Positions 7,140 to 15,802 of a stretch of DNA of 30,501 bases are shown here, one piece after another. The stretch lies in assembly GCA_002501065.1 (NCBI GenBank), contig DLRK01000133.1, positions 1-30,501 of the forward strand. The letters run 5' to 3'. The notes beneath the pieces were generated by a model. It made no database searches. It was not told the DNA's origin and saw nothing but the letters and a program-made list of their open reading frames with translations. The position numbers and the translations under genes were made by a program. Source of the DNA: Akkermansiaceae bacterium UBA7890 (GTDB lineage: Bacteria; Verrucomicrobiota; Verrucomicrobiia; Verrucomicrobiales; Akkermansiaceae). The first letter of the stretch is position 1, and each line of letters starts with the position of its first letter.

Positions 7140-9887
7140 TCAAAAGACAAACAGGAACTCATTGGTATTCAACATTGCCCGGCAGAAAGAAACCATCCCG
7201 TGCTCCCTGACAAATTCCAACGCATCCTTCACTTCTTCCTCACGGGCAGGACGACCATAAAGAATTCGGTAGGCCTTCCTTACTGCGTTCTCTCCCTTTC
7301 CGATCCGCTCCGTCATCCTGCCCGCCTGCTGCATGGTGAAATTGCTGTTGAAAAGGTTCAGCGCCTGCAGGGGGGTAGTGGAACGGCTTCGCTTCGGGAT
7401 GGCCTGGTTACCATCCGGACAATCGAAGGCCCCGAAGACGTTGTCCTGCTCCTGCCGGATCTTGAACATGTAGATCATGCGGCGCCACTCGGCTGGCCCA
7501 CATTCCTCCTTGGCATGGTAATGCACCACATTTTCGCGATCGACCTCGAAAAGGTAAAACCCCGGTCCTCCCATGCGCCGGTCAAGTGTCCCGGCCGCCA
7601 GCAGGATGCTGTCACGGATCGCCTCTGCTTCCAGGCGACGGGGCGGAAACCGCCAGAGATATCGGCTGTCTGCATCAATTCGTTCCGCTTTCCCGTCTGG
7701 CGTGCTTGCCTGCTGAAAGGCCTGCGAGTTCAGAAGCAGTCGCATCATTTCCTTCACCGACCAGTCCCTGGCCACAAATTCGGCCGCCAACCAATCCAGC
7801 AACCCGGGATGCGTCGGTCTCGTTCCGTTCGCCCCGAAGTCGCTCGGCGTATCAACCAGTCCCGTTCCGAAGACAAACTGCCAGAGCCGGTTGACTGCCA
7901 CCCGCGCGGTTAGCGGGTTTTCCGGACTGGCAATCCAGCCCGCCAGCGCCTCCCGCCGCGCACCTTCGGGAGCATTGCGAGCCAGTCCCAGACTCGAAAT
8001 TACCGGCAGGGCATCCGGGCCCACCTCCTCCCGCGGGGCCATCGGATCCCCACGATACAGCCGATAGGTCGGCCCCGGTTGCGAGAAGTTTCCAACCCAG
8101 GCCTTTGCCTCACTGGAAAGTTCTCTGGTCTCCCGTCCGAGTCGCTCCAGTTCCGCCTTCAGGAACCGTCCCCGTTCCGCCAGCTCTTCTGGCAGGTGGG
8201 TGAGGAAGGCATAGGGGTCCGCTGCTCCTCCTCCGTATGGTTCACGATCACTGGAATCGGCTACTTTTTTCCATCCTTTTCCATCGAGAGACAGCTCGAT
8301 CCTGTAATCGGTGGGAACCCGGTCCCTGAATCTGTTATCCCGGTCACGGGCCCACTCGATCCGGTTCACCTCGTGTGTCCCGGTGAACTCAATCCCGACC
8401 CAGCCCTTCCCCTGCTCGTCAGAAATCCAGCTCCGGCTGTTCCCGAATTGACCGTCGTTGATATGCTCCAGTTTGTGAATCTCGTGGCCTGGAAGATCAC
8501 CGGAAGAGGTTGGCTTTCCCCCCAGCGCAACGTTGCTTCCCTCCCTTGAGAAGACTGAAAGCTCATCGATGCAGGGCTGACCGCCGTTGGTCCGGAGGAT
8601 GGTGAAGCGCACGAATTTCGCCGGGATGGCTTCAAAACTTTCAGAGTTGTCCTTGGCGGTAACCGGCGGACGCTTCCTGCTGCCGCCCCTGGCCTGGGAG
8701 AGTTCCTCCCCCCGCACCCGCAACAGATTCAACTCCTTCTCCAGCATGCTCCTCTCTTTCTCCAGGGTCGCAAACTTTTCCTTCGACCTCTCCTCCACCG
8801 CCCTGGGCAGGGAACGTTCTCCAAATCCCACTCCTGAAAAGACGGCCTGGATGGAAAAATAATCCTTCTGATCCACAGGATCAAACTTGTGATTGTGGCA
8901 CCTTGCACAGCCCAGTGTCATTCCGAGAAAGGCGGTCCCGGTGGTGTTGACCATGTCTGCCAGCTCGTCCTGCCGCTGCATCAGAGTCAGGTTCTTGTCC
9001 GGGCTCTTTACGATGTCGTGGGGCCCGGCCACGAGGAATCCCGTCCCGATGGTCGCCCCCATGCGATCCCCGGCGAGGTGCTCCTTCACGAATTGGTCGT
9101 AGGGCTTATCCTCATTGAAGGACCGGATCACGTAGTCGCGAAACCGGTAAGCGGTTCCCCGTTCCCTGTTGGTCTCAAAACCGTTGGTCTCCGCAAAACG
9201 GACAATATCGAGCCAGTGACGCGCCATGCGCTCTCCGTAGTGCTGACTGGCCAGCACCTTCTCCACCAGAACCGACCAGGCCTCGGGGGAATCATCCCGG
9301 ACAAACGCCTCCACTTCTTCCACGCTGGGAGGCAATCCGAGCATTACCAGGTACAACCGCCGCACAAGAATACGGCGATCAACCGGGGGAGAGAAAGCCA
9401 ACTGCTTCGCGGAGAGCGCGTCCTTCAGATAAGCATCAATGTTATCATGCTGGTGTGACCGGCCCACCGGCTGGAAGGACCAGTGACTGGTCGTCAGGGC
9501 GGGAACTTCCCCGGTTCCCGGCAGCTTCGCTCCCTGTTCAATCCACCGGCCGATCTTCTCGACTTCAGCCTTTGACAGGGCATCCCTCTCCCGGGAAGGC
9601 ATGGCCTCATCCGGATCCTGCCGGCTCACGAGCTTGTAGAGGTAGCTCTCGGCGCGCCTGCCGGGAAGAAAGAGAGGCTCTCCCGAGTCTCCTCCCCTGC
9701 GCATGGCCGCCGGACTGTCGAGCCGCAGCTTACCCTTCTGTTTTTCCGGGCCGTGGCACTTGTTACAGTTCGCCTCCAGGATGGGCTGAATGTCCTTTCC
9801 GAAGTCGATTGCACCCTCCGCCCGGAGCGGAAGGGTGGTCACCAGCAAAGCTGCAAACCCAATCAGAATTGATCTGCCCGGCATCAT
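7140..9887 (-). CDS. PSD1 protein: cytochrome c, DUF1549, discoidin-like, DUF1553 (copy A)
   Basis: The product is about 915 residues. A Sec signal peptide (about 1-23) leads to a planctomycete-type cytochrome c segment with haem motif CNKCH (41-45). DUF1549 follows (about 145-350), carrying a second CxxCH (CARCH, 327-331). A short coiled coil (about 365-400) leads to an inserted discoidin (F5/8 type C)-like domain (about 422-550) with ALGGKPTSS, LEHINDGQ and VNRIEWARDRDNR. DUF1553 fills the C-terminus (about 640-910). These proteins are exported; redox or carbohydrate-related roles have been suggested, but none is proven. Two adjacent ATGs at 9887 and 9884 follow GGAGG by 5 and 8 bases; either could be the start. 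The longer GTG reading frame at 9923 is less likely. It pairs with the DUF1501 gene downstream. Confidence 0.9.
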   Translation of the reverse strand: MMPGRSILIGFAALLVTTLPLRAEGAIDFGKDIQPILEANCNKCHGPEKQKGKLRLDSPAAMRRGGDSGEPLFLPGRRAESYLYKLVSRQDPDEAMPSRERDALSKAEVEKIGRWIEQGAKLPGTGEVPALTTSHWSFQPVGRSHQHDNIDAYLKDALSAKQLAFSPPVDRRILVRRLYLVMLGLPPSVEEVEAFVRDDSPEAWSVLVEKVLASQHYGERMARHWLDIVRFAETNGFETNRERGTAYRFRDYVIRSFNEDKPYDQFVKEHLAGDRMGATIGTGFLVAGPHDIVKSPDKNLTLMQRQDELADMVNTTGTAFLGMTLGCARCHNHKFDPVDQKDYFSIQAVFSGVGFGERSLPRAVEERSKEKFATLEKERSMLEKELNLLRVRGEELSQARGGSRKRPPVTAKDNSESFEAIPAKFVRFTILRTNGGQPCIDELSVFSREGSNVALGGKPTSSGDLPGHEIHKLEHINDGQFGNSRSWISDEQGKGWVGIEFTGTHEVNRIEWARDRDNRFRDRVPTDYRIELSLDGKGWKKVADSSDREPYGGGAADPYAFLTHLPEELAERGRFLKAELERLGRETRELSSEAKAWVGNFSQPGPTYRLYRGDPMAPREEVGPDALPVISSLGLARNAPEGARREALAGWIASPENPLTARVAVNRLWQFVFGTGLVDTPSDFGANGTRPTHPGLLDWLAAEFVARDWSVKEMMRLLLNSQAFQQASTPDGKAERIDADSRYLWRFPPRRLEAEAIRDSILLAAGTLDRRMGGPGFYLFEVDRENVVHYHAKEECGPAEWRRMIYMFKIRQEQDNVFGAFDCPDGNQAIPKRSRSTTPLQALNLFNSNFTMQQAGRMTERIGKGENAVRKAYRILYGRPAREEEVKDALEFVREHGMVSFCRAMLNTNEFLFVF

Positions 9888-10022
9888 CCGAACCTCCAGA
9901 TAACGTCTCTCTGTCCGGATCACAACCCAAGGGACCGATAAGGTGCCCCCTGTTCGTCACTTCAAGGAGCTCCCCTTTCCCCGCAAAGTGCCACCCCTAA
10001 CCCCGGCAAACCATTAAAACAG

Positions 10023-10036
10023 CACACTTTAGTGTG
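10023..10036. promoter_or_regulatory. Perfect palindrome in the divergent PSD1 promoter region
   Basis: CACACT-TT-AGTGTG is a perfect 6-2-6 inverted repeat. It lies in the roughly 209-base gap between the two divergent PSD1 genes, 60 bases before the plus-strand ATG and 136 bases before the minus-strand start. Its position suits an operator shared by both operons. No transcription factor gene is adjacent, so the regulator is unknown. Confidence 0.45.
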
Positions 10037-10096
10037 ACCTGTGCAAATTCCGCTTCGCTATCAGGGATTCTCAGTCGAAACTACCTGCAAGAGTTC

Positions 10097-13000
10097 ATGA
10101 GTGCCAAACCCATCTTCATCCTCCTCTGCCTGACCCCATTCACCCCGTTGGTGAGCGGTCAACCGAAGATCGAGTTCAATCGCGACATCCGCCCCATTCT
10201 GGCCGACAACTGCTTTGCCTGCCATGGCCCGGATCCCGGCACCCGCAAGGCCGACATGCGCCTCGATACCGAGGCGGGATTTTTTGCGGAGCGGGAGGAT
10301 GCACCCCCGGTGGTGATCAAGGGTAAACCGGAGGAGAGCGAACTCTATCAGTTCCTCATCACCGAGGACTCGGAGGAAATCATGCCGCCTCCCAAGAGCC
10401 GCAAGAAGCTGAACCCGGAACAGATCGCCCTGATCAAGACCTGGATCAGCCAGGGTGCTTCATGGCAGTCACACTGGTCCCTCCGCACTCCGGTGCGGCC
10501 CGAAGTCCCCACCCCGAAAACAGCCGACTGGTCCCGGAACACGATCGACCGCTTTCTCCTCGCCAAACTTGAGGATCAGGGCCTCAGCCCGGCCCCGGAT
10601 GCCGATCCGCACGTGCTCGTCCGGCGCCTCGCCCTCGATCTGACAGGCCTTCCCCCTGATCCCGCTGTCACGGCAGATTACATCGCGGACCCGAGCGAGA
10701 AAAACTACCTCAAGCTGATTGACGCCCTCCTCGACTCGCCACGATACGGAGAGCACCGCGCGCGCTACTGGCTCGATGCAGCACGCTATGGTGACACGCA
10801 TGGGCTGCACTTTGACAACTACCGGGAGATGTATCCCTATCGCGACTGGGTGGTGAAAGCCTTCAACGAGAATCTGGCTTACGACAAGTTCACCGTTTGG
10901 CAGCTCGCCGGGGACCTTCTTCCCGAACCCTCCCTCGATCAGCTCATCGCCACCGGCTTCCAGCGCTGCAACATCACCACCAACGAAGGGGGGACGATTG
11001 CGGAGGAGAACCTGGCCATCTATGCGGCCGATCGCGTCCAGACCTTTGGCTGGGTCTACCTCGGTCTGACCACCAACTGCGGCCAGTGCCATGATCACAA
11101 GTTCGACCACTTCACCATGAAGGATTACTACTCCATGGCGGCCTTCTTCCGGAATACCACCCAGGGCGCAATGGACGGCAACGCCTCGGACGGCCGGGGC
11201 CCCGTCATCAAGGTTCCCTTCAACGAGGACCGGGAAAAGAGGGAAGCGCTCGACAAGGAGATTGCAGAGGCCCAGGCCGGGCTTGAATCCCGCCGCACGG
11301 AAGCAAAACCCGCCTTTGAAAAGTGGGCTGTCACCGCCAACCCGGATCAACTGGCCGAAGCCCAGCCCCGGGAGGGACTTCTCGTCCATGTCCCGCTCAA
11401 TGAAGGACTGGGCGACAAGGTGAACAGCAAAGTCAAGGGAGAGGACAGGACCTTCAAATCCAAGGGATTACTCACCTGGGACCCCAAGGGCAAGATCGGC
11501 CCCGCCCCCCGGATCAAGCGCGGGCGCACCTTTGACCTCGGCGACCTCGCCAACTTCAAGGTCAACCAGGCCTTCAGCTACGGTGCCTGGATCCGTTCAA
11601 CACGTGGCATCAATGGTGCGGTCTTCGCACGCATGGACACGGCCAGGAAACACCGCGGCTGGGATCTCTGGCAACAGGGCGGACAGTTCGGTGCACACAT
11701 CATAGACAGCTATCCCGACAACGCCCTCAAGGTCCTCACTCAAAAAGCAGTTCTCAAATTCGGCCAGTGGAGCCATGTCTTTGTCACCTACGACGGAAGC
11801 GGCAAGGTGGAGGGACTCCGCCTCTACCACAATGGGATCGAGCAGACCAAGAGCGTGGAGACGGGCTCCCTCAAGCCTGATGCGGACATCACGTCCGAGA
11901 CCCCGCTGCAAATCGGCCAACGAAGTAGCGGAGAGTTTTTCGAGGATGGATTCCTGCAGGACATGCGCATCTACGGACGCACCCTGTCCTCGGGGGAGAT
12001 CAAGGCTCTCGCCGACTCCGGACCTCTCCGTGCCATCCTGGCAACCGCCGCCCAGGACCGCAGTGCCGAACAGACCAAGGTCCTCTTCGAGAATTTTCTC
12101 TACACCCGCGACAAGCAGTTCTCAACCCTCACCGAGACGATCTCCCGGCTGAAGTCCCGGCGCGAGGGGCTCAATGGCCGCGCGGCCATCACGCATGTCC
12201 AGAAGGAGAAATCGGGCAAGGCCATGACCCACTTCCTCATGCGCGGACAATACGACAAGAAGGGTGACCAGCTGGAAGCCAACACCCCTTCCGCTCTACC
12301 CCCCATGCCCGACAATCTGCCACGCACCCGTCTCGGACTGGCCCGGTGGGTGGTCGCCCCCGAGAACCCGCTCACCGCCCGTGTAACTATCAACCGGTTC
12401 TGGCAGGAGATCTTCGGGAAGGGAATAGTGCCCAGCTCCGAAGACTTCGGCATCATGGGAATGCCTCCTACTCATCCCGAGTTGCTCGACTGGCTGGCGG
12501 TGGAGTTCCGGGAATCCGGCTGGAACGTGAAGAAGTTCATCCGGCTTCTGGTCACCAGCCGCGCTTACCGGCAGACGGCCGTCACCACTCCCGAGAAGCG
12601 TGAGAAGGATGAAGACAACCGCTTCCTGAGCCGGGGTCCACGATTCCGCATGGATGCTGAGATGGTGCGCGACTACGCCCTCGCGGTCAGCGGACTTCTT
12701 TCCACCAGCACGGGTGGCCCCGGAGTCAAGCCCTACCAACCCGTCAATATCTGGAACCTGGTCGGCCTGCCCGGTGGCAATACCCGTGATTACAAGCAGG
12801 ACACCGGAGAAAAACTCTACCGCCGCACAATCTACAGCTTCTGGAAACGCATGGCCCACCCTCCCAACATGGAAGCCTTCAACGCACCCAGTCGCGAAGT
12901 CTGCACGGTACGCCGCGAGCGCACCAACACTCCCCTGCAGGCCCTGGTCACCATGAACGATCCCCAGTTCGTGGAAGCCGCCCGCTCCCTCGCCCAGCGC

Positions 13001-13276
13001 GCCCTGCAGGCATCAGCCGGGGAGGAAGACTCCGCCACCCTGGACTACATCGCCCGGCGGGCCCTTTGCCGCCCGCTCAAGCCCCGTGAAGTTCTCATCC
13101 TGCAGGCCTGCCTCTCCGATCACCTGACCCACTACAACGAAAACCTCACCGACGCCAAGGCGCTCATCAAGGTGGGTGAAAGCAAAGCCGATCCCACCCT
13201 CGATCCACGCAAACTCGCAGCCTGGACAATGCTGTGCAACCAGGTGCTGAATCTCGATGAAGTGCTGAACAAGTAA
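10097..13276 (+). CDS. PSD1 protein: cytochrome c, DUF1549, LamG-like, DUF1553 (copy B)
   Basis: The product is 1059 residues. A Sec signal peptide (about 1-21) precedes a cytochrome c segment with CFACH (39-43). DUF1549 (about 145-355) contains a second haem-like motif CGQCH (328-332), and a helical linker covers about 375-410. A LamG/concanavalin-like domain (about 428-645) follows, with LLVHVPLNEGLGD, FSYGAWIRS, WSHVFVTYDGSG and the closing MRIYGRTLSSGEIKAL. DUF1553 (about 765-1040) ends the protein. The accessory domain in the middle differs from copy A, where it is discoidin-like, while the flanking domains correspond. The ATG at 10097 is chosen because it begins the signal peptide; the frame opens earlier at a GTG. 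The gene is followed after 54 bases by a DUF1501 gene. The substrate is unknown; a glycan-binding role for the LamG-like part is inference. Confidence 0.9.
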   Translation: MSAKPIFILLCLTPFTPLVSGQPKIEFNRDIRPILADNCFACHGPDPGTRKADMRLDTEAGFFAEREDAPPVVIKGKPEESELYQFLITEDSEEIMPPPKSRKKLNPEQIALIKTWISQGASWQSHWSLRTPVRPEVPTPKTADWSRNTIDRFLLAKLEDQGLSPAPDADPHVLVRRLALDLTGLPPDPAVTADYIADPSEKNYLKLIDALLDSPRYGEHRARYWLDAARYGDTHGLHFDNYREMYPYRDWVVKAFNENLAYDKFTVWQLAGDLLPEPSLDQLIATGFQRCNITTNEGGTIAEENLAIYAADRVQTFGWVYLGLTTNCGQCHDHKFDHFTMKDYYSMAAFFRNTTQGAMDGNASDGRGPVIKVPFNEDREKREALDKEIAEAQAGLESRRTEAKPAFEKWAVTANPDQLAEAQPREGLLVHVPLNEGLGDKVNSKVKGEDRTFKSKGLLTWDPKGKIGPAPRIKRGRTFDLGDLANFKVNQAFSYGAWIRSTRGINGAVFARMDTARKHRGWDLWQQGGQFGAHIIDSYPDNALKVLTQKAVLKFGQWSHVFVTYDGSGKVEGLRLYHNGIEQTKSVETGSLKPDADITSETPLQIGQRSSGEFFEDGFLQDMRIYGRTLSSGEIKALADSGPLRAILATAAQDRSAEQTKVLFENFLYTRDKQFSTLTETISRLKSRREGLNGRAAITHVQKEKSGKAMTHFLMRGQYDKKGDQLEANTPSALPPMPDNLPRTRLGLARWVVAPENPLTARVTINRFWQEIFGKGIVPSSEDFGIMGMPPTHPELLDWLAVEFRESGWNVKKFIRLLVTSRAYRQTAVTTPEKREKDEDNRFLSRGPRFRMDAEMVRDYALAVSGLLSTSTGGPGVKPYQPVNIWNLVGLPGGNTRDYKQDTGEKLYRRTIYSFWKRMAHPPNMEAFNAPSREVCTVRRERTNTPLQALVTMNDPQFVEAARSLAQRALQASAGEEDSATLDYIARRALCRPLKPREVLILQACLSDHLTHYNENLTDAKALIKVGESKADPTLDPRKLAAWTMLCNQVLNLDEVLNK

Positions 13277-13330
13277 CCTGTCCTGCCAGTGGCGCGGGTA
13301 TCGCACCACGACCGCCAACCCCATCCGCTC

Positions 13331-14782
13331 ATGAATCTTTTCCAGGAATACCTTCAATCGCAAACCCGCCGCCATTTCCTCTCGCAAGGCAAGAACGTGC
13401 TCGGCGGAGCCGCCCTCGCCACCTTGCTGGGACGCTCGCTGAGCGGAGAGGCTGATGCGGCTGGCGCCGTCAAGACCCACTTCACCCCCAAGGCCAAGCG
13501 GGTGATCTATCTCCACATGGTCGGCGGCCCGGCACAGATGGATCTCTTCGACTACAAGCCGGTCATGCAGAAGTGGTATGACAAGGATCTTCCCGACACC
13601 GTGCGCATGGGGCAACGCCTGACCACCATGACAAGCGGCCAGAAGCGATTCCCGATCGCGCCTTCCAAGTACAAGTTTGAGCAGAAGGGACAGTGCGGGA
13701 TGTGGATGAACGATGAACTACTCCCCAACCTGAACCAATGTGCCGACGATATCTGCTGGATGCGCACCCTCCACACCGAGGCCATCAACCACGAACCAGC
13801 CATCGCCGCCATGCAGACCGGCAACCAGGTCACCGGACGACCCTGCCTGGGAGCGTGGGCCTCCTACGGCCTCGGATCCATGAATGAGGACCTTCCCGCT
13901 TTCGTGGTCATGGTGGCCACTCCGAGCAATCGTGAACAGGAGCAGGCCATCTCTTCCCGACTCTGGTCCAGCGGCAATCTCTCCGGTGAACACGCCGGGG
14001 TCTCCTTCCGGAGCAAGGGTGATCCCATCCTCTACATCAACAACCCTGACGGCGTACCCGACGCGGTCCGCCAGCGCACGATCAAGGGCATCAACGAGCT
14101 GAACGAGTTGACCTACCAGGAACTCGGCGATCCCGAAACCTTCACCCGCATCCGGCAGTACGAAATGGCGGCCCGCATGCAGGCCAGCATGCCCGATCTC
14201 ACCGATCTCAGCAAGGAGCCCGAGCACACCTTCAAGCTCTACGGGGAGGAAGCCAGGAAACCCGGCACCTTTGCTAACGTCGCGCTCATGACCCGGCGCC
14301 TCGCTGAACGCAATGTCCGCTTCATCCAGGTCTATCACAACAACTGGGATCACCACGGCAATGTGAATGGCCGCATGCCGGCCCAGTGCAAGGATATTGA
14401 CCGTCCCTGCTACGCCCTCATCAACGACCTCAAGCAGCGGGGCATGTTCGAGGACACCCTCATCATCTGGGGCGGAGAATTCGGCCGCACCATCTACAGC
14501 CAGGGCGGCCTCAGCAAGACGAACTACGGCCGGGATCACCACCCTCGGTGCTTCACGATGTGGATGGCGGGTGGCGGCACCAAGGGCGGCGCCATCTACG
14601 GAGAAACCGACGACTTCAGCTACAATATCGTGAAGGACCCCCTCCACATCCGCGACTTCCACGCCACCATCCTCCACCTCCTCGGCTACAATCACGAAAG
14701 GTTCACCGTGAAATACCAGGGACTCGATCTACGCCTCACCGGGGTGCAGAAATCCAAGGTCATCAAGGACCTGCTCGCCTAG
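13331..14782 (+). CDS. DUF1501 family exported protein (copy B)
   Basis: The product is 483 residues. The N-terminus carries a Tat-type signal, TRRHFLSQG followed by VLGGAALATLLG. The body contains DUF1501 landmarks: VIYLHMVGGPAQMDLFDYKP, then RFIQVYHNNWDHHGN, IIWGGEFGRTIY, GRDHHPRCFTMWMAGGG, and IRDFHATILHLLGYNHERF. The gene order PSD1 then DUF1501 mirrors the minus-strand copy. Sequence identity between the two DUF1501 proteins looks low outside these motifs, so the duplication is old or the second pair was gained separately. The ATG at 13331 is used because it starts the Tat signal; an upstream in-frame GTG at 13289 lacks support. Metal or substrate are unknown. The stop is 10 bases from the stop of the convergent gene at 14793. 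Confidence 0.9.
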   Translation: MNLFQEYLQSQTRRHFLSQGKNVLGGAALATLLGRSLSGEADAAGAVKTHFTPKAKRVIYLHMVGGPAQMDLFDYKPVMQKWYDKDLPDTVRMGQRLTTMTSGQKRFPIAPSKYKFEQKGQCGMWMNDELLPNLNQCADDICWMRTLHTEAINHEPAIAAMQTGNQVTGRPCLGAWASYGLGSMNEDLPAFVVMVATPSNREQEQAISSRLWSSGNLSGEHAGVSFRSKGDPILYINNPDGVPDAVRQRTIKGINELNELTYQELGDPETFTRIRQYEMAARMQASMPDLTDLSKEPEHTFKLYGEEARKPGTFANVALMTRRLAERNVRFIQVYHNNWDHHGNVNGRMPAQCKDIDRPCYALINDLKQRGMFEDTLIIWGGEFGRTIYSQGGLSKTNYGRDHHPRCFTMWMAGGGTKGGAIYGETDDFSYNIVKDPLHIRDFHATILHLLGYNHERFTVKYQGLDLRLTGVQKSKVIKDLLA

Positions 14783-14792
14783 TTGCGCAACT

Positions 14793-15587
14793 TCAGCGGC
14801 TCTTCTTCGATCCCTTCGAGCGGGTGGCGCCAACATTGGTGGCCGGCTCCAGTTCCGCCGGCTCCAGTTCCGCCAGTTCCAGGGGTTCCGAGGGCTCCAG
14901 CTTCGCAGGGACGATGGGGGCGGATGACTCCAGCTCCGCCAGGACAAGCCGGGCGGTTGCTTCCTCGCGTGCCACCACCGGATCCACTCCCCGCTCTACT
15001 GCATAGCGTTGCAGGAGTTCCATTTCCCGATCCGTCCGCACCTCTTCGGCGAGAGAACGCCGGGCTTCCTTCTCATCCCAGAGGAAGCGTTCCTGCCACT
15101 CCCCGGTCAGATCGCCATGACGCAGACGTGCCGTCCCGGAAGAGTGACGGATCTCCAGGCCCACCCCGGTCACACGCCTGATCACCACCTCGCGATAGGA
15201 CAAGCCATAACGCGTGCGCAATTCGGGATGTCGTTCGCCTCTTGCAGCAAGCCGCACCCAGCGAACGTACTCCTCCCGATAGTCCTCCGCCTGCTCCGAA
15301 TGCAACCGTATCTCGCGTTCGAAAGCCGCCAGTTTCTCAGGCTCAAGTTTTCCTCTGCCGGTGCTTGTGCGGATCAGGTCAAGGCCGGCCCGCAGCTCCG
15401 CAAAGCGCGTCTCGATTCCTTCCAGGGGCTCCAGTGACTCAAAATGCCTCGCAAGTGCCTCCACGAATTCTGCCTGAGCCGCCAGTTGATCCTCGCTGGA
15501 AGGGGAACTCGCCGGGAGATCCCCACAGACGAACGGAAAAGACAGCGCCATCAGCACTCCCCGGATCCGCACGCAGCATTTCGTCAT
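14793..15587 (-). CDS. Exported protein with Glu-Pro repeat tail, function unknown
   Basis: The product is 264 residues from the ATG at 15587. That start gives a plausible signal peptide (MTKCCVRIRG then a hydrophobic stretch through VCGDLPAS). An internal ATG at 15551, preceded by GGGGAG, would shorten the signal peptide. Residues about 35-110 are charged and probably coiled coil. The central part YREVVIRRVTGVGLEIRHSS, then ARLRHGDLTGEWQERFLWD resembles a short beta-containing motif seen in many uncharacterised Verrucomicrobia and Planctomycetes proteins, in which a GxxIxHxxG turn is followed by LP and a phenylalanine/tyrosine-aspartate pair. The C-terminal 40 residues are low-complexity with repeated LEP and ELEPA units. 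I cannot assign a function. The gene converges on the DUF1501 gene with a 10-base gap. Confidence 0.7.
   Translation of the reverse strand: MTKCCVRIRGVLMALSFPFVCGDLPASSPSSEDQLAAQAEFVEALARHFESLEPLEGIETRFAELRAGLDLIRTSTGRGKLEPEKLAAFEREIRLHSEQAEDYREEYVRWVRLAARGERHPELRTRYGLSYREVVIRRVTGVGLEIRHSSGTARLRHGDLTGEWQERFLWDEKEARRSLAEEVRTDREMELLQRYAVERGVDPVVAREEATARLVLAELESSAPIVPAKLEPSEPLELAELEPAELEPATNVGATRSKGSKKSR
14845..14874. repeat. Two tandem 15-base copies inside the Glu-Pro tail
   Basis: GGCTCCAGTTCCGCC occurs twice in direct succession, then decays into related AGTTCC and GGCTCC units to about 14910. On the coding strand it encodes ELEPA twice. It looks like local slippage duplication within a low-complexity protein tail. 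Confidence 0.85.
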
Positions 15588-15802
15588 GGCCGCCAAGATA
15601 ACCTCCCACGAGAGCCAGAGCAAGGAGTCCGACCGCTCAATCTGCCCGTGAGGAGGACTTCGCCATAAAACAACTTGCTGCTCAACAATATCGCATTCAG
15701 TTATTTGCGAGATTCCAGGCTCTGACGGCAGCCTTGCAGACCACCACCGGCAGGCAGCAGGGGAAAGGCAGGCCTCACCCGTCGTCGCACCTCACTCCAC
15801 CG

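Noticed and set aside
13718..14695. 325-codon minus-strand open frame
   Set aside because: It lies entirely antisense to the DUF1501 copy B gene and has no family motif.
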